A DNA stretch of 32,551 nt from assembly GCA_023402015.1 (NCBI GenBank), contig JAEXCU010000007.1, positions 1 through 32,551 of the forward strand. Direction: 5' to 3'. Below are positions 7,013 to 14,357 of the stretch, piece after piece; position 1 is the stretch's first letter; every line of letters begins with the position of its first letter. Source of the DNA: Pseudomonadota bacterium. Its GTDB lineage: Bacteria > Pseudomonadota > Alphaproteobacteria > Rs-D84. The notes beneath the pieces were generated by a model. The model did no database searches and was not told the origin of the DNA. It saw nothing but the letters and a program-made list of their open reading frames with translations. The position numbers and the translations under genes are program-made.

Positions 7013-7791
7013 TATTCTGTGTATGTGCATGTATCACTTAATTCAAATGTTCCGGTGGTATCGGTATATGTGCCGGATATGGCAAAACATGTTTGTGGAC
7101 CGGATTCGTGCAACATACTTTTGGGTGTGTTTCCATAACGTGTTGTGCCGCCAGAATCCACACCTATTTCTGGGCATTGTAAACATTTGTCGCCGATTTT
7201 GTAATAACCAAATGCGCAATAAAATGTTTCGTTATATCCTTCGTTGCATACACCGTGTTCTGGACATGGTTTGCATGCGGTGGGACATGCCGGCGGCACT
7301 GTGCCAACGATGTCTGAATGTGATATCCCATAATAACCGGCGGCGCAGCGATATAAACTGTCCCATTGGCCGCATTCAGAATCGCATTTGCCGTGCAGAT
7401 ATTCTTCGTATCCGGTGCATCGCGACGATGTTCCGACATGAATCCATGTGTCGCATGTTTCACAGTCTTGGCCAGAATCCACACACACGCCAATATTTGT
7501 CTGGTCTTGCAATATATCTATTTGTGTACATGTCAGCCCCCGTTCACACGGCGGATAATTATAAACCCCATACAGATTCTTGGGCGAACACACTTCGCCC
7601 TGTGGTGCCTTGGGCACGCAATAGTTTAAACCATTGCTGCCACCCGGTTGAACGCATGCACTGCTTTGGCATTGCAGACTGTTAATACAAATCATCCCAT
7701 TTTCTTGGTTCGTTGCAATTGCGGCAAAAGTATCCGTGAATGGAATAAAAATCTTTATTGCAATTATTGGCATTATTTTATGTATTTTCAT
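7012..7791 (-). CDS. Large Cys-rich secreted protein
   Basis: This 259-residue protein has an N-terminal signal peptide (MKIHKIMPIIAIKIF...DTFA) and about 23 cysteines, in spacings such as CPTACKPCPEHGVC and CLQCPEIG that resemble EGF- or ephrin-receptor-like Cys repeats. It is probably exported and disulfide-bonded. Its end (C-F-A-I...DTTGTFELSDTCTYTE) is a looser version of the C-terminal motif in the proteins at 2580 and 22296. The ribosome site is weak (AAGGG about 10 nt upstream). Transcription most likely comes from the promoter at 8083-8055, through RNA cassette C. I know no function; a surface or adhesion role would be a guess. Confidence 0.78.
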   Translation of the reverse strand: MKIHKIMPIIAIKIFIPFTDTFAAIATNQENGMICINSLQCQSSACVQPGGSNGLNYCVPKAPQGEVCSPKNLYGVYNYPPCERGLTCTQIDILQDQTNIGVCVDSGQDCETCDTWIHVGTSSRCTGYEEYLHGKCDSECGQWDSLYRCAAGYYGISHSDIVGTVPPACPTACKPCPEHGVCNEGYNETFYCAFGYYKIGDKCLQCPEIGVDSGGTTRYGNTPKSMLHESGPQTCFAISGTYTDTTGTFELSDTCTYTE

Positions 7792-7815
7792 TTTCTAAAT
7801 CCCTTTTTGTTTTAA

Positions 7816-8048
7816 ACAAAAACCACCAAATTAATTGGTGGTCGGGAAGTTAGAAAAATCATAAGTATGAATGACCTCCACGGGTTTTGGCGTTGCCTTA
7901 TGACCGTGGCTTCCCGACCGGTATGTCGGGATAAGAAAACGCACAGCGCAAATGCGCCGCGATGTTTTCGCGTCGGATAAACAGTGATTATTCACTGCAT
8001 ACTTATGGGATTTTCTAAGTCCCGATTCCAATATCCCTATTGGTTTCA
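7816..8048 (-). ncRNA. Structured RNA cassette C (candidate attenuator leader of the Cys-rich gene at 7791)
   Basis: A leftward transcript of about 232 nt ends at a terminator (stem 7842-7835 with 7829-7822, 5-nt loop, T-run). P1 pairs 7919-7910 with 7849-7840 (10 bp, perfect). It encloses P2 (7909-7904 with 7883-7878, 6 bp) and a weaker P3 (7874-7871 with 7862-7859). The 5' arm of P1 can alternatively pair with 7930-7925 (6 bp). The 3' arm overlaps the terminator by 3 nt, as in cassettes A and B. The 5' domain holds several more hairpins, including GGGA...TCCC and CAGTG...CACTG. The ATG lies only 24 nt after the terminator, so the gene needs readthrough. Confidence 0.72.
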
Positions 8049-8054
8049 ATGGTG

Positions 8055-8083
8055 ATTATAGATTATGCGAATAATTAACACAA
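8055..8083 (-). promoter_or_regulatory. Promoter of RNA cassette C
   Basis: On the - strand, TTGTGT (8083-8078), a 17-bp spacer and a perfect TATAAT (8060-8055) predict a start near 8048. Confidence 0.7.
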
Positions 8084-8088
8084 GAAAG

Positions 8089-8117
8089 AAAAAGTCCGGC
8101 ATATGGCCGGATTTTTA
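8089..8117 (-). terminator. Rho-independent terminator of the phosphofructokinase gene
   Basis: The core stem is 8095-8100 with 8106-8111, extended by A-T pairs. Read on the - strand it is followed by a T-run, directly after the stop codon at 8115. Confidence 0.85.
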
Positions 8118-9194
8118 TTTTACTTCACCGATATAAATGCCCATATCGTGCGCAATGTCCAGTAATGGATCATCCGGTGATACGTATGCGTCCGATGTCT
8201 TCATGCCCGGTATGCGTGGGTCATCTGCGATGTCGCCCGCATCAAAGAATTCGCCCAGCCCGACTGTTTTACATTTACAGTCATTTATCGCCGTCATTAC
8301 GTATGTTTCATTGTTTTCAATTGCATGCAATGCGCAATCGGCCATGCGTGTGGCCAAAATGCGGTCCGCGGCCGTTGTGTCGCCCACGCGTTGGGTATGT
8401 TCGGGAAACGCGGTTCTGTTTACAATTCCTGCCGCGGTCAGGCGCCGTGAAATAATATCCGCCGGGCGGCCAGAATGCCCACGCAAAGATACACCTTCGG
8501 ATACCAAGATAACACCGTAATCTGCGGGCCAATTTTTAATATGTTCAACCACGGAATTTACATTGAATTTTATTTCCGGAATCAATATCGCCGCCGCCCC
8601 AATCGCAATACCGGCATGCAATGCCAATTGTCCACAATCACGCCCCATGGTTTGAACAACAAACCATCTGTGATGACTGCGCGCGGTCAGCATCAATTGA
8701 TCGCAAAACGTCGTTAACTGTTGAACAGCGGTGTTAAATCCGATTGTTCGGTCCGTTAATGGAATGTCCATATCAATTGTTTTTGGAATGCAAATTAACT
8801 GTAATCCGGAATAAATTTCGCGGTTGCACCACGCCAGGGATAAACTGCCGTTGCCACCAACCAAAATTAGGGCATTTAATTTTAATTCATCCAGTGAATG
8901 ACGCAGTTTTTTATTAAATTGGGCCAATTTACCCTCTTCTGCGGCGGTTTCAAAATTCAGTGCATCTGCACGACCATTGTGCAAAAAACTGCCCGCCAGG
9001 CGTGCGTTTTCAATTGGCAAAGTATCTGCATTTAACTCTATTATATTTGGGGGTGTTGTGCACAGACCATCGGTTCCGTCTTGAATCCCCAAAACCGTCC
9101 ATCCGCGTTTGTTCGCCCCCTGGACCACACGCTGAATAACGGTGTTTAATCCACTGCAATCGCCACCCGTTGTCATAATTCCAATTCTTTTCAT
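8115..9194 (-). CDS. pfkA: 6-phosphofructokinase
   Basis: Phosphorylates fructose 6-phosphate in glycolysis. The 359-residue protein has GGDCSGLN (10-17), GGNGS (113-117), PKTIDMD (137-143) and MGRDCGQLA, all in PFK family order. Gly116 at the position that separates ATP- from PPi-dependent enzymes favours ATP. Lys138 is the residue often seen in PPi and mixed-class enzymes, where E. coli has Gly124. Two conserved positions differ: Asn115 replaces the Mg-contacting Asp103 of E. coli, and Met142 replaces Asn128. The catalytic Asp (141) is kept. Phosphoryl donor choice therefore cannot be settled from sequence. The ATG follows an AGGGG ribosome site. Confidence 0.9.
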   Translation of the reverse strand: MKRIGIMTTGGDCSGLNTVIQRVVQGANKRGWTVLGIQDGTDGLCTTPPNIIELNADTLPIENARLAGSFLHNGRADALNFETAAEEGKLAQFNKKLRHSLDELKLNALILVGGNGSLSLAWCNREIYSGLQLICIPKTIDMDIPLTDRTIGFNTAVQQLTTFCDQLMLTARSHHRWFVVQTMGRDCGQLALHAGIAIGAAAILIPEIKFNVNSVVEHIKNWPADYGVILVSEGVSLRGHSGRPADIISRRLTAAGIVNRTAFPEHTQRVGDTTAADRILATRMADCALHAIENNETYVMTAINDCKCKTVGLGEFFDAGDIADDPRIPGMKTSDAYVSPDDPLLDIAHDMGIYIGEVK

Positions 9195-9234
9195 GTTTTC
9201 CCCTGTTTTTCTGTAAAATTATATCATAAATAAG

Positions 9235-9262
9235 TTGACAAAGAAATATATTTTGCAATAAT
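9235..9262 (+). promoter_or_regulatory. Promoter of the LysM-radical SAM operon
   Basis: A perfect TTGACA (9235-9240), a 16-bp spacer and AATAAT (9257-9262) predict a start near 9269. CAGGAG (9299-9304) is the ribosome site for the ATG at 9313. Confidence 0.7.
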
Positions 9263-9312
9263 TTGTCCAAAGTTATACTTATATTCAGTTTAATAATTCA
9301 GGAGATTGCGTT

Positions 9313-10467
9313 ATGGCAAAAAAGAATTCAAAAAACACCAACATCGGCAAGACCAAGCGTACGACCGATGAATTGATAAATGATGCCATTGCGCAGCAAA
9401 ATTCTTGGATGGAAAATCGTCGTAATTTCGCGCGTCGTTTCTTGAAAACTATGAATATTTTTGCGCGCCCGGCACCAAAAAACAATGTTCATGTTGCGGC
9501 CGCCAACGCCGCTGTGCCCGCGGCAAAGCAACGCAACGGTTTGGGCGCATATTGGTTTCCGATTTTGTGTTCATTAATTGTAATTTTTGTTGCGGTTTGG
9601 GTTGCATTTTTGCGCCCCACCCCCACAACCCAGGTTGTTGTTGTCCCGACTGATACGGTTGAACGAATTGCAAATGAACCCACTGAAAATATCGTGCCAA
9701 CATTTGATATTGTTCGCATTGAACCGGCCGGAACAATCGTTGTGGCGGGTCGTTGGTTGCCACACAAAAATATCTCTATTGCCGTAAACGGTAAAATCGT
9801 TGCCACAGAACGCACCGACAACGAAGGCGAATTTGTATACGCGCCGACCCATGCATTCCAATCCGGCAATTACACGATTTCTTTGATTGGCACGGAACCG
9901 GAAACCAAATCTGATGAAAATGTTTTTATTTATGTTTCCCCGCGCGGATATCAGAATTCTGTATCACTGTTGATGACATCAGATGGCAGTACATTATTAC
10001 AGGCCCCAACAATGTTGGCGGACGGTGATTTGTCTGTATCCAAAATTGATTATCTGGACACGGGTCGCATTGTTATCACCGGCGACAGTTTGCCCCGCCT
10101 GCGCGTTTCTTTGTCCATGAATGACAAATATTTGGGCTTTGCACGCGTATCAGATCATCATCATTTTGGATTGGGCGCAGATGTTGGCCAATTGGAAACC
10201 GGGAAAAAATATACGCTGACAATTCGTTTGCATGACGGCGACGGCCGCACAATCGCCCAGGTCGGACATACATTTACAATGCCGGAAATGACAGGTGATG
10301 ATGACACATACTATACGGTACGTCGTGGTGATTGTTTGTGGGTAATTGCGCGCAATTTCCTGCGTCGTGGTGTTTTGTTCAGCATTATTGCACAGCGCAA
10401 CAATATTGCAAATCCAGACCTGATTTTCCCCCAGCAATTATTGCAAATCCCAACATCTGCGAAATAA
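9313..10467 (+). CDS. Membrane-anchored LysM-domain protein
   Basis: This 384-residue protein has a basic N-terminal cytoplasmic region (1-78), one transmembrane helix (about 80-100), a periplasmic middle region with beta-rich Ig-like segments (about 125-315), and a C-terminal LysM domain (about 333-380: YYTVRRGDCLWVIARNFL to LIFPQQLLQIP). LysM binds peptidoglycan glycan chains, so the protein probably links the inner membrane to the cell wall. The Ig-like repeats (IEPAGTIVVAGRWLP, LDTGRIVITGDSLP) match each other in pattern, as in the Ig-plus-LysM proteins of other alphaproteobacteria. It is the first gene of a two-gene operon, and the radical SAM gene starts 6 nt after its stop. Confidence 0.85.
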   Translation: MAKKNSKNTNIGKTKRTTDELINDAIAQQNSWMENRRNFARRFLKTMNIFARPAPKNNVHVAAANAAVPAAKQRNGLGAYWFPILCSLIVIFVAVWVAFLRPTPTTQVVVVPTDTVERIANEPTENIVPTFDIVRIEPAGTIVVAGRWLPHKNISIAVNGKIVATERTDNEGEFVYAPTHAFQSGNYTISLIGTEPETKSDENVFIYVSPRGYQNSVSLLMTSDGSTLLQAPTMLADGDLSVSKIDYLDTGRIVITGDSLPRLRVSLSMNDKYLGFARVSDHHHFGLGADVGQLETGKKYTLTIRLHDGDGRTIAQVGHTFTMPEMTGDDDTYYTVRRGDCLWVIARNFLRRGVLFSIIAQRNNIANPDLIFPQQLLQIPTSAK

Positions 10468-10473
10468 TAAATC

Positions 10474-11316
10474 ATGAATAAATTAAATTTGGCGTTAAAA
10501 ATCACCAATTGGTGCAATATGCGTTGCGCGCATTGCAGTGAACGCAGTGGTCCCGAATGCACGCCCCAATTAATGCCAGTGGGCGACGTTAATAAATACG
10601 TGTCGCAATTCCGTGATTTACAGGTTCCAAAATACGAACATTTGGTGTTTACGGGTGGCGAATCCATGGCACCATATTATCACGGTGAACATGATTATGT
10701 CCCGCGCTGTTTGGATGCCGCGTATTTAAATGGTTTTGTTCCGTTCTTTAAAACCAATGGCATGTGGGGTGGTGATGCACAATTGCGCACAACGATTCTT
10801 GACGATTTGGCAAACGCTGCATATAAATATCAGAAATTGGTATCGTTGGATATTTCCGTGGATGAATTCCACAATAATATCGCCCAGACCGCCGCAATTA
10901 TTGAAAACGTTTTTAAAAGTCCGCGAAACATTCGCGCAATCAGAATCAGTTTGGTTGGATTAAATACGCCAAAATCGCGCATGCAATTTATTAATTTAAT
11001 TGCCCAGGTCTGCGCACGCGGATTAACGCACCAACCAATTGACCGGCAGACATTGATGATTGGATACAATGGTGTGGGCGCACATGTTTATTATGGATTT
11101 GATACACCTGTTTCTGTTGTTGGACGTGCCGCCGATAATAAAATCGGCACTTCGTATATTAATGGACAACCAGATATGGAAACCGGCAGTTGCCTGCAAA
11201 TAGACAATACGAACACGGCGGTTTTAAATTACAAATGGCGCGAACCTGTGGGCAGCAGAAACCTGAACGAAGTGTTGGGACATTTGACGCGTCAAATGTA
11301 CATGAATGGCAGATAA
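10474..11316 (+). CDS. Radical SAM protein of unknown substrate
   Basis: The N-terminal CNMRCAHC (Cys14, Cys18, Cys21) is the CxxxCxxC site for a 4Fe-4S cluster that cleaves S-adenosylmethionine. FTGGES (60-65) is the SAM-contacting GGE-like motif. LVSLDISVDEFH follows the usual barrel-strand pattern. It has 280 residues and no obvious SPASM or other auxiliary Cys cluster, with only one Cys in the C-terminal third. It follows the LysM gene by 6 nt without its own ribosome site, so translation is probably coupled. No small peptide precursor is evident next to it. The substrate is unknown. Confidence 0.85.
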   Translation: MNKLNLALKITNWCNMRCAHCSERSGPECTPQLMPVGDVNKYVSQFRDLQVPKYEHLVFTGGESMAPYYHGEHDYVPRCLDAAYLNGFVPFFKTNGMWGGDAQLRTTILDDLANAAYKYQKLVSLDISVDEFHNNIAQTAAIIENVFKSPRNIRAIRISLVGLNTPKSRMQFINLIAQVCARGLTHQPIDRQTLMIGYNGVGAHVYYGFDTPVSVVGRAADNKIGTSYINGQPDMETGSCLQIDNTNTAVLNYKWREPVGSRNLNEVLGHLTRQMYMNGR

Positions 11317-11320
11317 AATA

Positions 11321-11345
11321 AAACCCGGCACAATGCCGGGTTTGT
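11321..11345. terminator. Terminator after the radical SAM gene
   Basis: A 10-bp perfect stem (11321-11330 with 11334-11343) has a 3-nt loop. The T-run is short on the + strand; on the - strand it is followed by TTTTATTTT, so it may serve a leftward transcript from 11344-11530 as well. Confidence 0.8.
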
Positions 11346-11530
11346 TAATAACGCGTCTCTGACGCGAAGTGTGGTGCGGGCGAAGGGAATGTATATTCCC
11401 GTCCGAAATCAATTCAATCGCAATGCTCTTGATGATTTCGGCGGGCCCCTTTCACTGCGTGCGCATTCGCGCCCTTCGTTCCGAACCCTTTCGCCGCTGA
11501 CGCGGCTTTGCCGGGTTCAATTCCACAAAT
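11344..11530. repeat. Hairpin-rich spacer with a copy of the tRNA-Gly 3' end
   Basis: No gene is seen here. The spacer has a run of perfect hairpins: 11352-11357 with 11361-11366, 11385-11390 with 11395-11400, 11403-11411 with 11433-11441, and 11483-11488 with 11513-11518 (with an inner 5-bp stem). Bases 11372-11390 repeat exactly the 3' end of the tRNA at 11574-11592, including CCA. The tRNA 5' half is absent. It may be a repeat derived from a tRNA end, an attachment-site remnant, or a structured RNA on the - strand ending at the 11343-11321 hairpin. Confidence 0.6.
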
Positions 11531-11537
11531 CAACAGA

Positions 11538-11567
11538 CCAAAAATAAAATCGGCACATGGCCGATTT
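11538..11567 (-). terminator. Terminator of tRNA-Gly
   Basis: An 8-bp stem (11547-11554 with 11560-11567) and 5-nt loop lie 6 nt beyond the encoded CCA and are followed by a T-run on the - strand. Confidence 0.85.
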
Positions 11568-11573
11568 GATTTT

Positions 11574-11647
11574 TGGTGCGGGCGAAGGGAATCGAACCCT
11601 CGTCTTCAGCTTGGGAAGCTGACGTGCTGCCATTATACCACGCCCGC
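11574..11647 (-). tRNA. tRNA-Gly(CCC), CCA encoded
   Basis: On the - strand this 74-nt sequence folds as a complete tRNA. The acceptor stem is GCGGGCG with CGCCCGC, the anticodon loop is TTCCCAA giving anticodon CCC (decodes GGG), the T-arm is GAGGG-TTCGATT-CCCTT, and the 3' CCA is encoded. It closely resembles E. coli glyU. The discriminator base is A, where bacterial tRNA-Gly normally has U. A terminator follows. Confidence 0.95.
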
Positions 11648-11781
11648 AGATTCAATGGCGTGATTTTATACCCCCACGGATAAAAAGTCCAGAATAAAAC
11701 GTCGTCCCCTTTTTCCATTTGATTTTTCATTTTTTTAGTCCTAACGTAAATTTTGCCTATCAATATAAAGGGAGATTTATT

Positions 11782-13035
11782 ATGGCAAATGAAAACTTAA
11801 ATCCACTGTTGGCGGCCCAACAACGCGTAAAGGTAGCATGCGATAAGTTAGGCTTGCCGGCGGACGTATATGAAATTTTGAAAAATCCACAAAGAACGTT
11901 GGAAGTTTCTATTCCGGTTAAAATGGACGATGGTACTGTGCGCGTTTTTACCGGTTTCCGTGCCCAGCATAACACAGCAATCGGTCCGTCCAAGGGCGGT
12001 GTTCGCTTTCACCCAATGGTCAACAAAGACGAAGTATCTGCACTGTCTATTTGGATGACATTTAAATGCGCCGTTACGGGCATTCCATATGGCGGTGGCA
12101 AAGGTGGCATTATCGTTGACCCGAAAACACTGTCCACAGGTGAACTGGAACGTTTGTGCCGCGGTTATGTTGATGCAATTTATCCGATTTTGGGTGAAAA
12201 GAAAGATGTCCCTGCCCCCGACGTCAACACCAATGGTCAGATTATGGCATGGATGATTGATGAATACATTAAATTGTCGGGCGAAGAATCTTTTGGTACA
12301 TTCACCGGCAAACCGGTTGAATTGGCCGGTTCCAAGGGACGCACCAAGGCAACCGGTTTGGGAATTTCCATCATTATCGCCCAGGCATTGGAAAAATTGG
12401 GCAAAAAAATGACCGGTGCGCGCATTGCAATTCAGGGATTTGGCAATGTTGGTTCATTTACAGCGAAATGTTCACACGACATGGGTGCAAAAATTATCGC
12501 CATTGCAGAATGGAACACAATTTTGTTTAACGATTCCGGTTTGGATATTGATGCATTGATGCAGTTTAAATCTGAAAACCAGGGCAGCATCAAGGGATTC
12601 CCCGGTGCATCTGAAATCCCGGCCGAACAATTCTGGGGTTTGGATGTCGATGTTATGTGTCCATGCGCCATGGAAAACACCATTAACAACGAAACTGCGC
12701 CATTAATTAAAACCAACCTGGTCGTAGAAGGTGCCAATGGCCCAACCACGATCGAGGGTGAAAAAATCCTGGCGGCCAAGGGTACAACCGTTGTTCCCGA
12801 CATTTTGGCCAATGCCGGCGGTGTTACGGTTTCTTATTTTGAATGGGTTCAGAATCGCTATGGCTACTATTGGGGCGAAGCAGAGGTTGAACAAAAAGAA
12901 GAAATCGCGATGAAAGAAGCGTTTGATGCGATTTACAAAATCAAAGAAGAATACAATGTTTCTATGCGCGAAGCCGCATATATGCATTCTATCAAACGTG
13001 TTGCCGCCGCGATGAAACTGCGTGGTTGGTATTAA
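11782..13035 (+). CDS. gdhA: Glu/Leu/Phe/Val dehydrogenase family, probable glutamate dehydrogenase
   Basis: Oxidative deamination of glutamate to 2-oxoglutarate and ammonia, or the reverse, with NAD(P). The protein has 417 residues with GPSKGGVRFHP (69-79), the catalytic-lysine motif PYGGGKGG (102-109) and the Rossmann nucleotide-binding turn GFGNVGS. Overall it is most like the hexameric NAD-linked RocG/GudB class, but cofactor choice is an inference. The start is set by GGGAG about 8 nt before the ATG; an upstream in-frame ATG at 11719 has no ribosome site. The gene is monocistronic: a terminator follows at 13043-13072. The spacer 11648-11781 shows no feature I can name. Confidence 0.93.
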   Translation: MANENLNPLLAAQQRVKVACDKLGLPADVYEILKNPQRTLEVSIPVKMDDGTVRVFTGFRAQHNTAIGPSKGGVRFHPMVNKDEVSALSIWMTFKCAVTGIPYGGGKGGIIVDPKTLSTGELERLCRGYVDAIYPILGEKKDVPAPDVNTNGQIMAWMIDEYIKLSGEESFGTFTGKPVELAGSKGRTKATGLGISIIIAQALEKLGKKMTGARIAIQGFGNVGSFTAKCSHDMGAKIIAIAEWNTILFNDSGLDIDALMQFKSENQGSIKGFPGASEIPAEQFWGLDVDVMCPCAMENTINNETAPLIKTNLVVEGANGPTTIEGEKILAAKGTTVVPDILANAGGVTVSYFEWVQNRYGYYWGEAEVEQKEEIAMKEAFDAIYKIKEEYNVSMREAAYMHSIKRVAAAMKLRGWY

Positions 13036-13042
13036 TTTGCGT

Positions 13043-13072
13043 ATTCCCCCGCATTTGGCGGGGGATTTTTTA
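13043..13072 (+). terminator. Rho-independent terminator of gdhA
   Basis: A stem of about 8 bp (13045-13052 paired with 13058-13065) is followed by TTTTT. Confidence 0.88.
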
Positions 13073-13080
13073 TTAAATAT

Positions 13081-13109
13081 TTGACTTTTGGTAAAAAACA
13101 GTTCATAAT
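13081..13109 (+). promoter_or_regulatory. Promoter of the rpsP operon
   Basis: TTGACT (13081-13086), a 17-bp spacer and CATAAT (13104-13109) predict a start near 13116, which is 257 nt upstream of the rpsP ATG. Confidence 0.7.
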
Positions 13110-13115
13110 ATATCT

Positions 13116-13372
13116 GCAAATCCCCAAAGATTGCCATTATAATAAAACCAGTACGCGGTATGCGTGTGGAACATCAACCGGCGAGTGTTCGCTCTTGATG
13201 TGTGGTTTGACGTATTTGTGTGCGTTGAATCGCGCAACCTTGTGGCGCGAACATCAAATCGTTGCTAATAACGCAACTCTTTGTGTTCTTCCGCACGCGG
13301 TTTCGCTCTTGATGTTGGTTCCCTTTTTGGTTTTCTTTGTGGGTAAACAGTTAATTAAACAAGGAGCAAAAA
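13116..13372 (+). promoter_or_regulatory. Long structured leader of the rpsP-rimM-trmD-rplS operon
   Basis: The leader holds two hairpins closed by the same 7-bp stem, ACATCAA with TTGATGT: 13171-13177 with 13195-13201, and 13251-13257 with 13309-13315. The two 3' arms sit in a shared TCGCTCTTGATGT sequence, so arms could also pair across copies. An inner hairpin (13261-13265 with 13273-13277) lies in the second unit. Ribosomal-protein operons often have autoregulatory leaders; that role here is inferred. An ORF running through this region into rpsP in another frame is not protein-like. Confidence 0.5.
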
Positions 13373-13816
13373 ATGGCAACAGTTATCAGACTGGCACGTT
13401 ATGGGGCAAAAAAACGCCCATATTATCACGTTGTTGTTACGGATTCCCGCAACGCGCGTAATTCTGGAAATATTTTGGAAGTCGTTGGTAAATACGACCC
13501 AATGCAACCAAAAGACAGCGACAAACGCGTCGTCTTGAACACAGATGTTATCAAGGCATGGATTGCCAAAGGTGCAAAACCATCTGACCGTGTTTACAAA
13601 TTCTTGGTACGTGCGGGCCTGGCCACTGCGAAACCGGTTCCGGTTCAGACAAAAAAACATCTGCAATCTGAAAAGACCCAGATGAAAATCAAAGACAAGG
13701 CTGAAAAATTGGCGAAAATCGCCGAAGAAAAAGCCGCCGCTGAGGCTGCTGCCAAGGCCGCCGCAGAAGCGCCTGTGGAAACACCAGCAGAATCCGCAGA
13801 AACTGTTGCAGAATAA
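13373..13816 (+). CDS. rpsP: 30S ribosomal protein S16 with long Ala/Glu/Lys tail
   Basis: S16 is a structural protein of the 30S body. The core is about residues 1-85 (MATVIRLARYGAKKRPYYHV, VGKYDPM, DVIKAWIAKGAKPSDRV). Residues 86-147 form a charged, Ala-rich extension that E. coli S16 (82 residues) lacks; extended S16 tails are common in alphaproteobacteria. AAGGAG lies 6 nt before the ATG. It is the first gene of the conserved rpsP-rimM-trmD-rplS cluster. Confidence 0.97.
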   Translation: MATVIRLARYGAKKRPYYHVVVTDSRNARNSGNILEVVGKYDPMQPKDSDKRVVLNTDVIKAWIAKGAKPSDRVYKFLVRAGLATAKPVPVQTKKHLQSEKTQMKIKDKAEKLAKIAEEKAAAEAAAKAAAEAPVETPAESAETVAE

Positions 13817-13828
13817 TTTTTGCTTGTA

Positions 13829-13854
13829 TTTGGTCCGTCAAATGGCGGACCAAA
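13829..13854 (+). other. Intercistronic hairpin between rpsP and rimM
   Basis: An approximately 9-bp perfect stem (13829-13837 with 13846-13854) sits in the 57-nt spacer. No T-run follows, so it is more likely an mRNA processing or stability element than a terminator. Confidence 0.5.
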
Positions 13855-13873
13855 AATTTCTTTGGATTGATTT

Positions 13874-14338
13874 ATGACAGACAAAAATAAAATCTTGGTT
13901 GGAAAAATCGTCGCCCCCCATGGAATTCGTGGGGAGTTTCGCGTTCAAACGTACACGGCCACCCCGTCGGATTTTAAAAATTTGGCAATAGAAAGTGCAA
14001 ACTTTAAAACCGGGGATTTTAATTTTGTCCGTTTGTTAAACCCAACGTCCGATGTGATTATCGCCCGTGTTGCAGGTATAAATGACCGTGCCGCGGCCGA
14101 AACATTGCGCGGAACAGAACTGTTTATTGCGCGCGATGCCCTGCCCGAATTGGCGGACGGCGAATATTACCAGGCGGATTTAATTGGCTTTACAGTTATG
14201 CGTAATGGCGAAAAAATCGGCACGGTTGCGGGATTTCAGAATTTCGGCGCCGGTGATATCATTGAACTGAATAACGGCGATATGTTGTCGTTTGTTGGGG
14301 CCGATGTGGATTTGGATAATCACAAAATCAATATATGA
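13874..14338 (+). CDS. rimM: Ribosome maturation factor RimM
   Basis: RimM binds S19 and assists maturation of the 30S head. This 154-residue protein has the N-terminal VGKIVAPHGIRGEFRV signature, the linker motif LRGTELFI, and a C-terminal PRC-barrel (ELADGEYYQADLIGF, about 90-154). It is slightly short for the family (usually 165-180), with the loss at the C-terminal end. It lies second in the rpsP operon. Confidence 0.95.
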   Translation: MTDKNKILVGKIVAPHGIRGEFRVQTYTATPSDFKNLAIESANFKTGDFNFVRLLNPTSDVIIARVAGINDRAAAETLRGTELFIARDALPELADGEYYQADLIGFTVMRNGEKIGTVAGFQNFGAGDIIELNNGDMLSFVGADVDLDNHKINI

Positions 14339-14357
14339 TAAAATATAAGGAGCAAAA

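Noticed and set aside
11372..11400. Possible second tRNA gene or tmRNA acceptor piece
   Set aside because: Only the 3' end of tRNA-Gly is repeated; no matching 5' acceptor strand, anticodon arm or canonical T-loop is present, and no tmRNA tag sequence is seen.
11719..11781. Upstream start for gdhA
   Set aside because: No ribosome site, and the added residues do not fit the family; GGGAG precedes the ATG at 11782.
13171..13315. CRISPR-like repeats
   Set aside because: Only two units with unequal spacing and internal symmetry; no cas genes or further repeats.
13081..13461. 126-residue + strand ORF across the rpsP leader
   Set aside because: It covers the rpsP promoter and leader hairpins, starts at the -35 box, overlaps rpsP in another frame and has no protein-like character.
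13829..13854. Terminator between rpsP and rimM
   Set aside because: Good stem but no T-run, and the downstream genes belong to a conserved operon.
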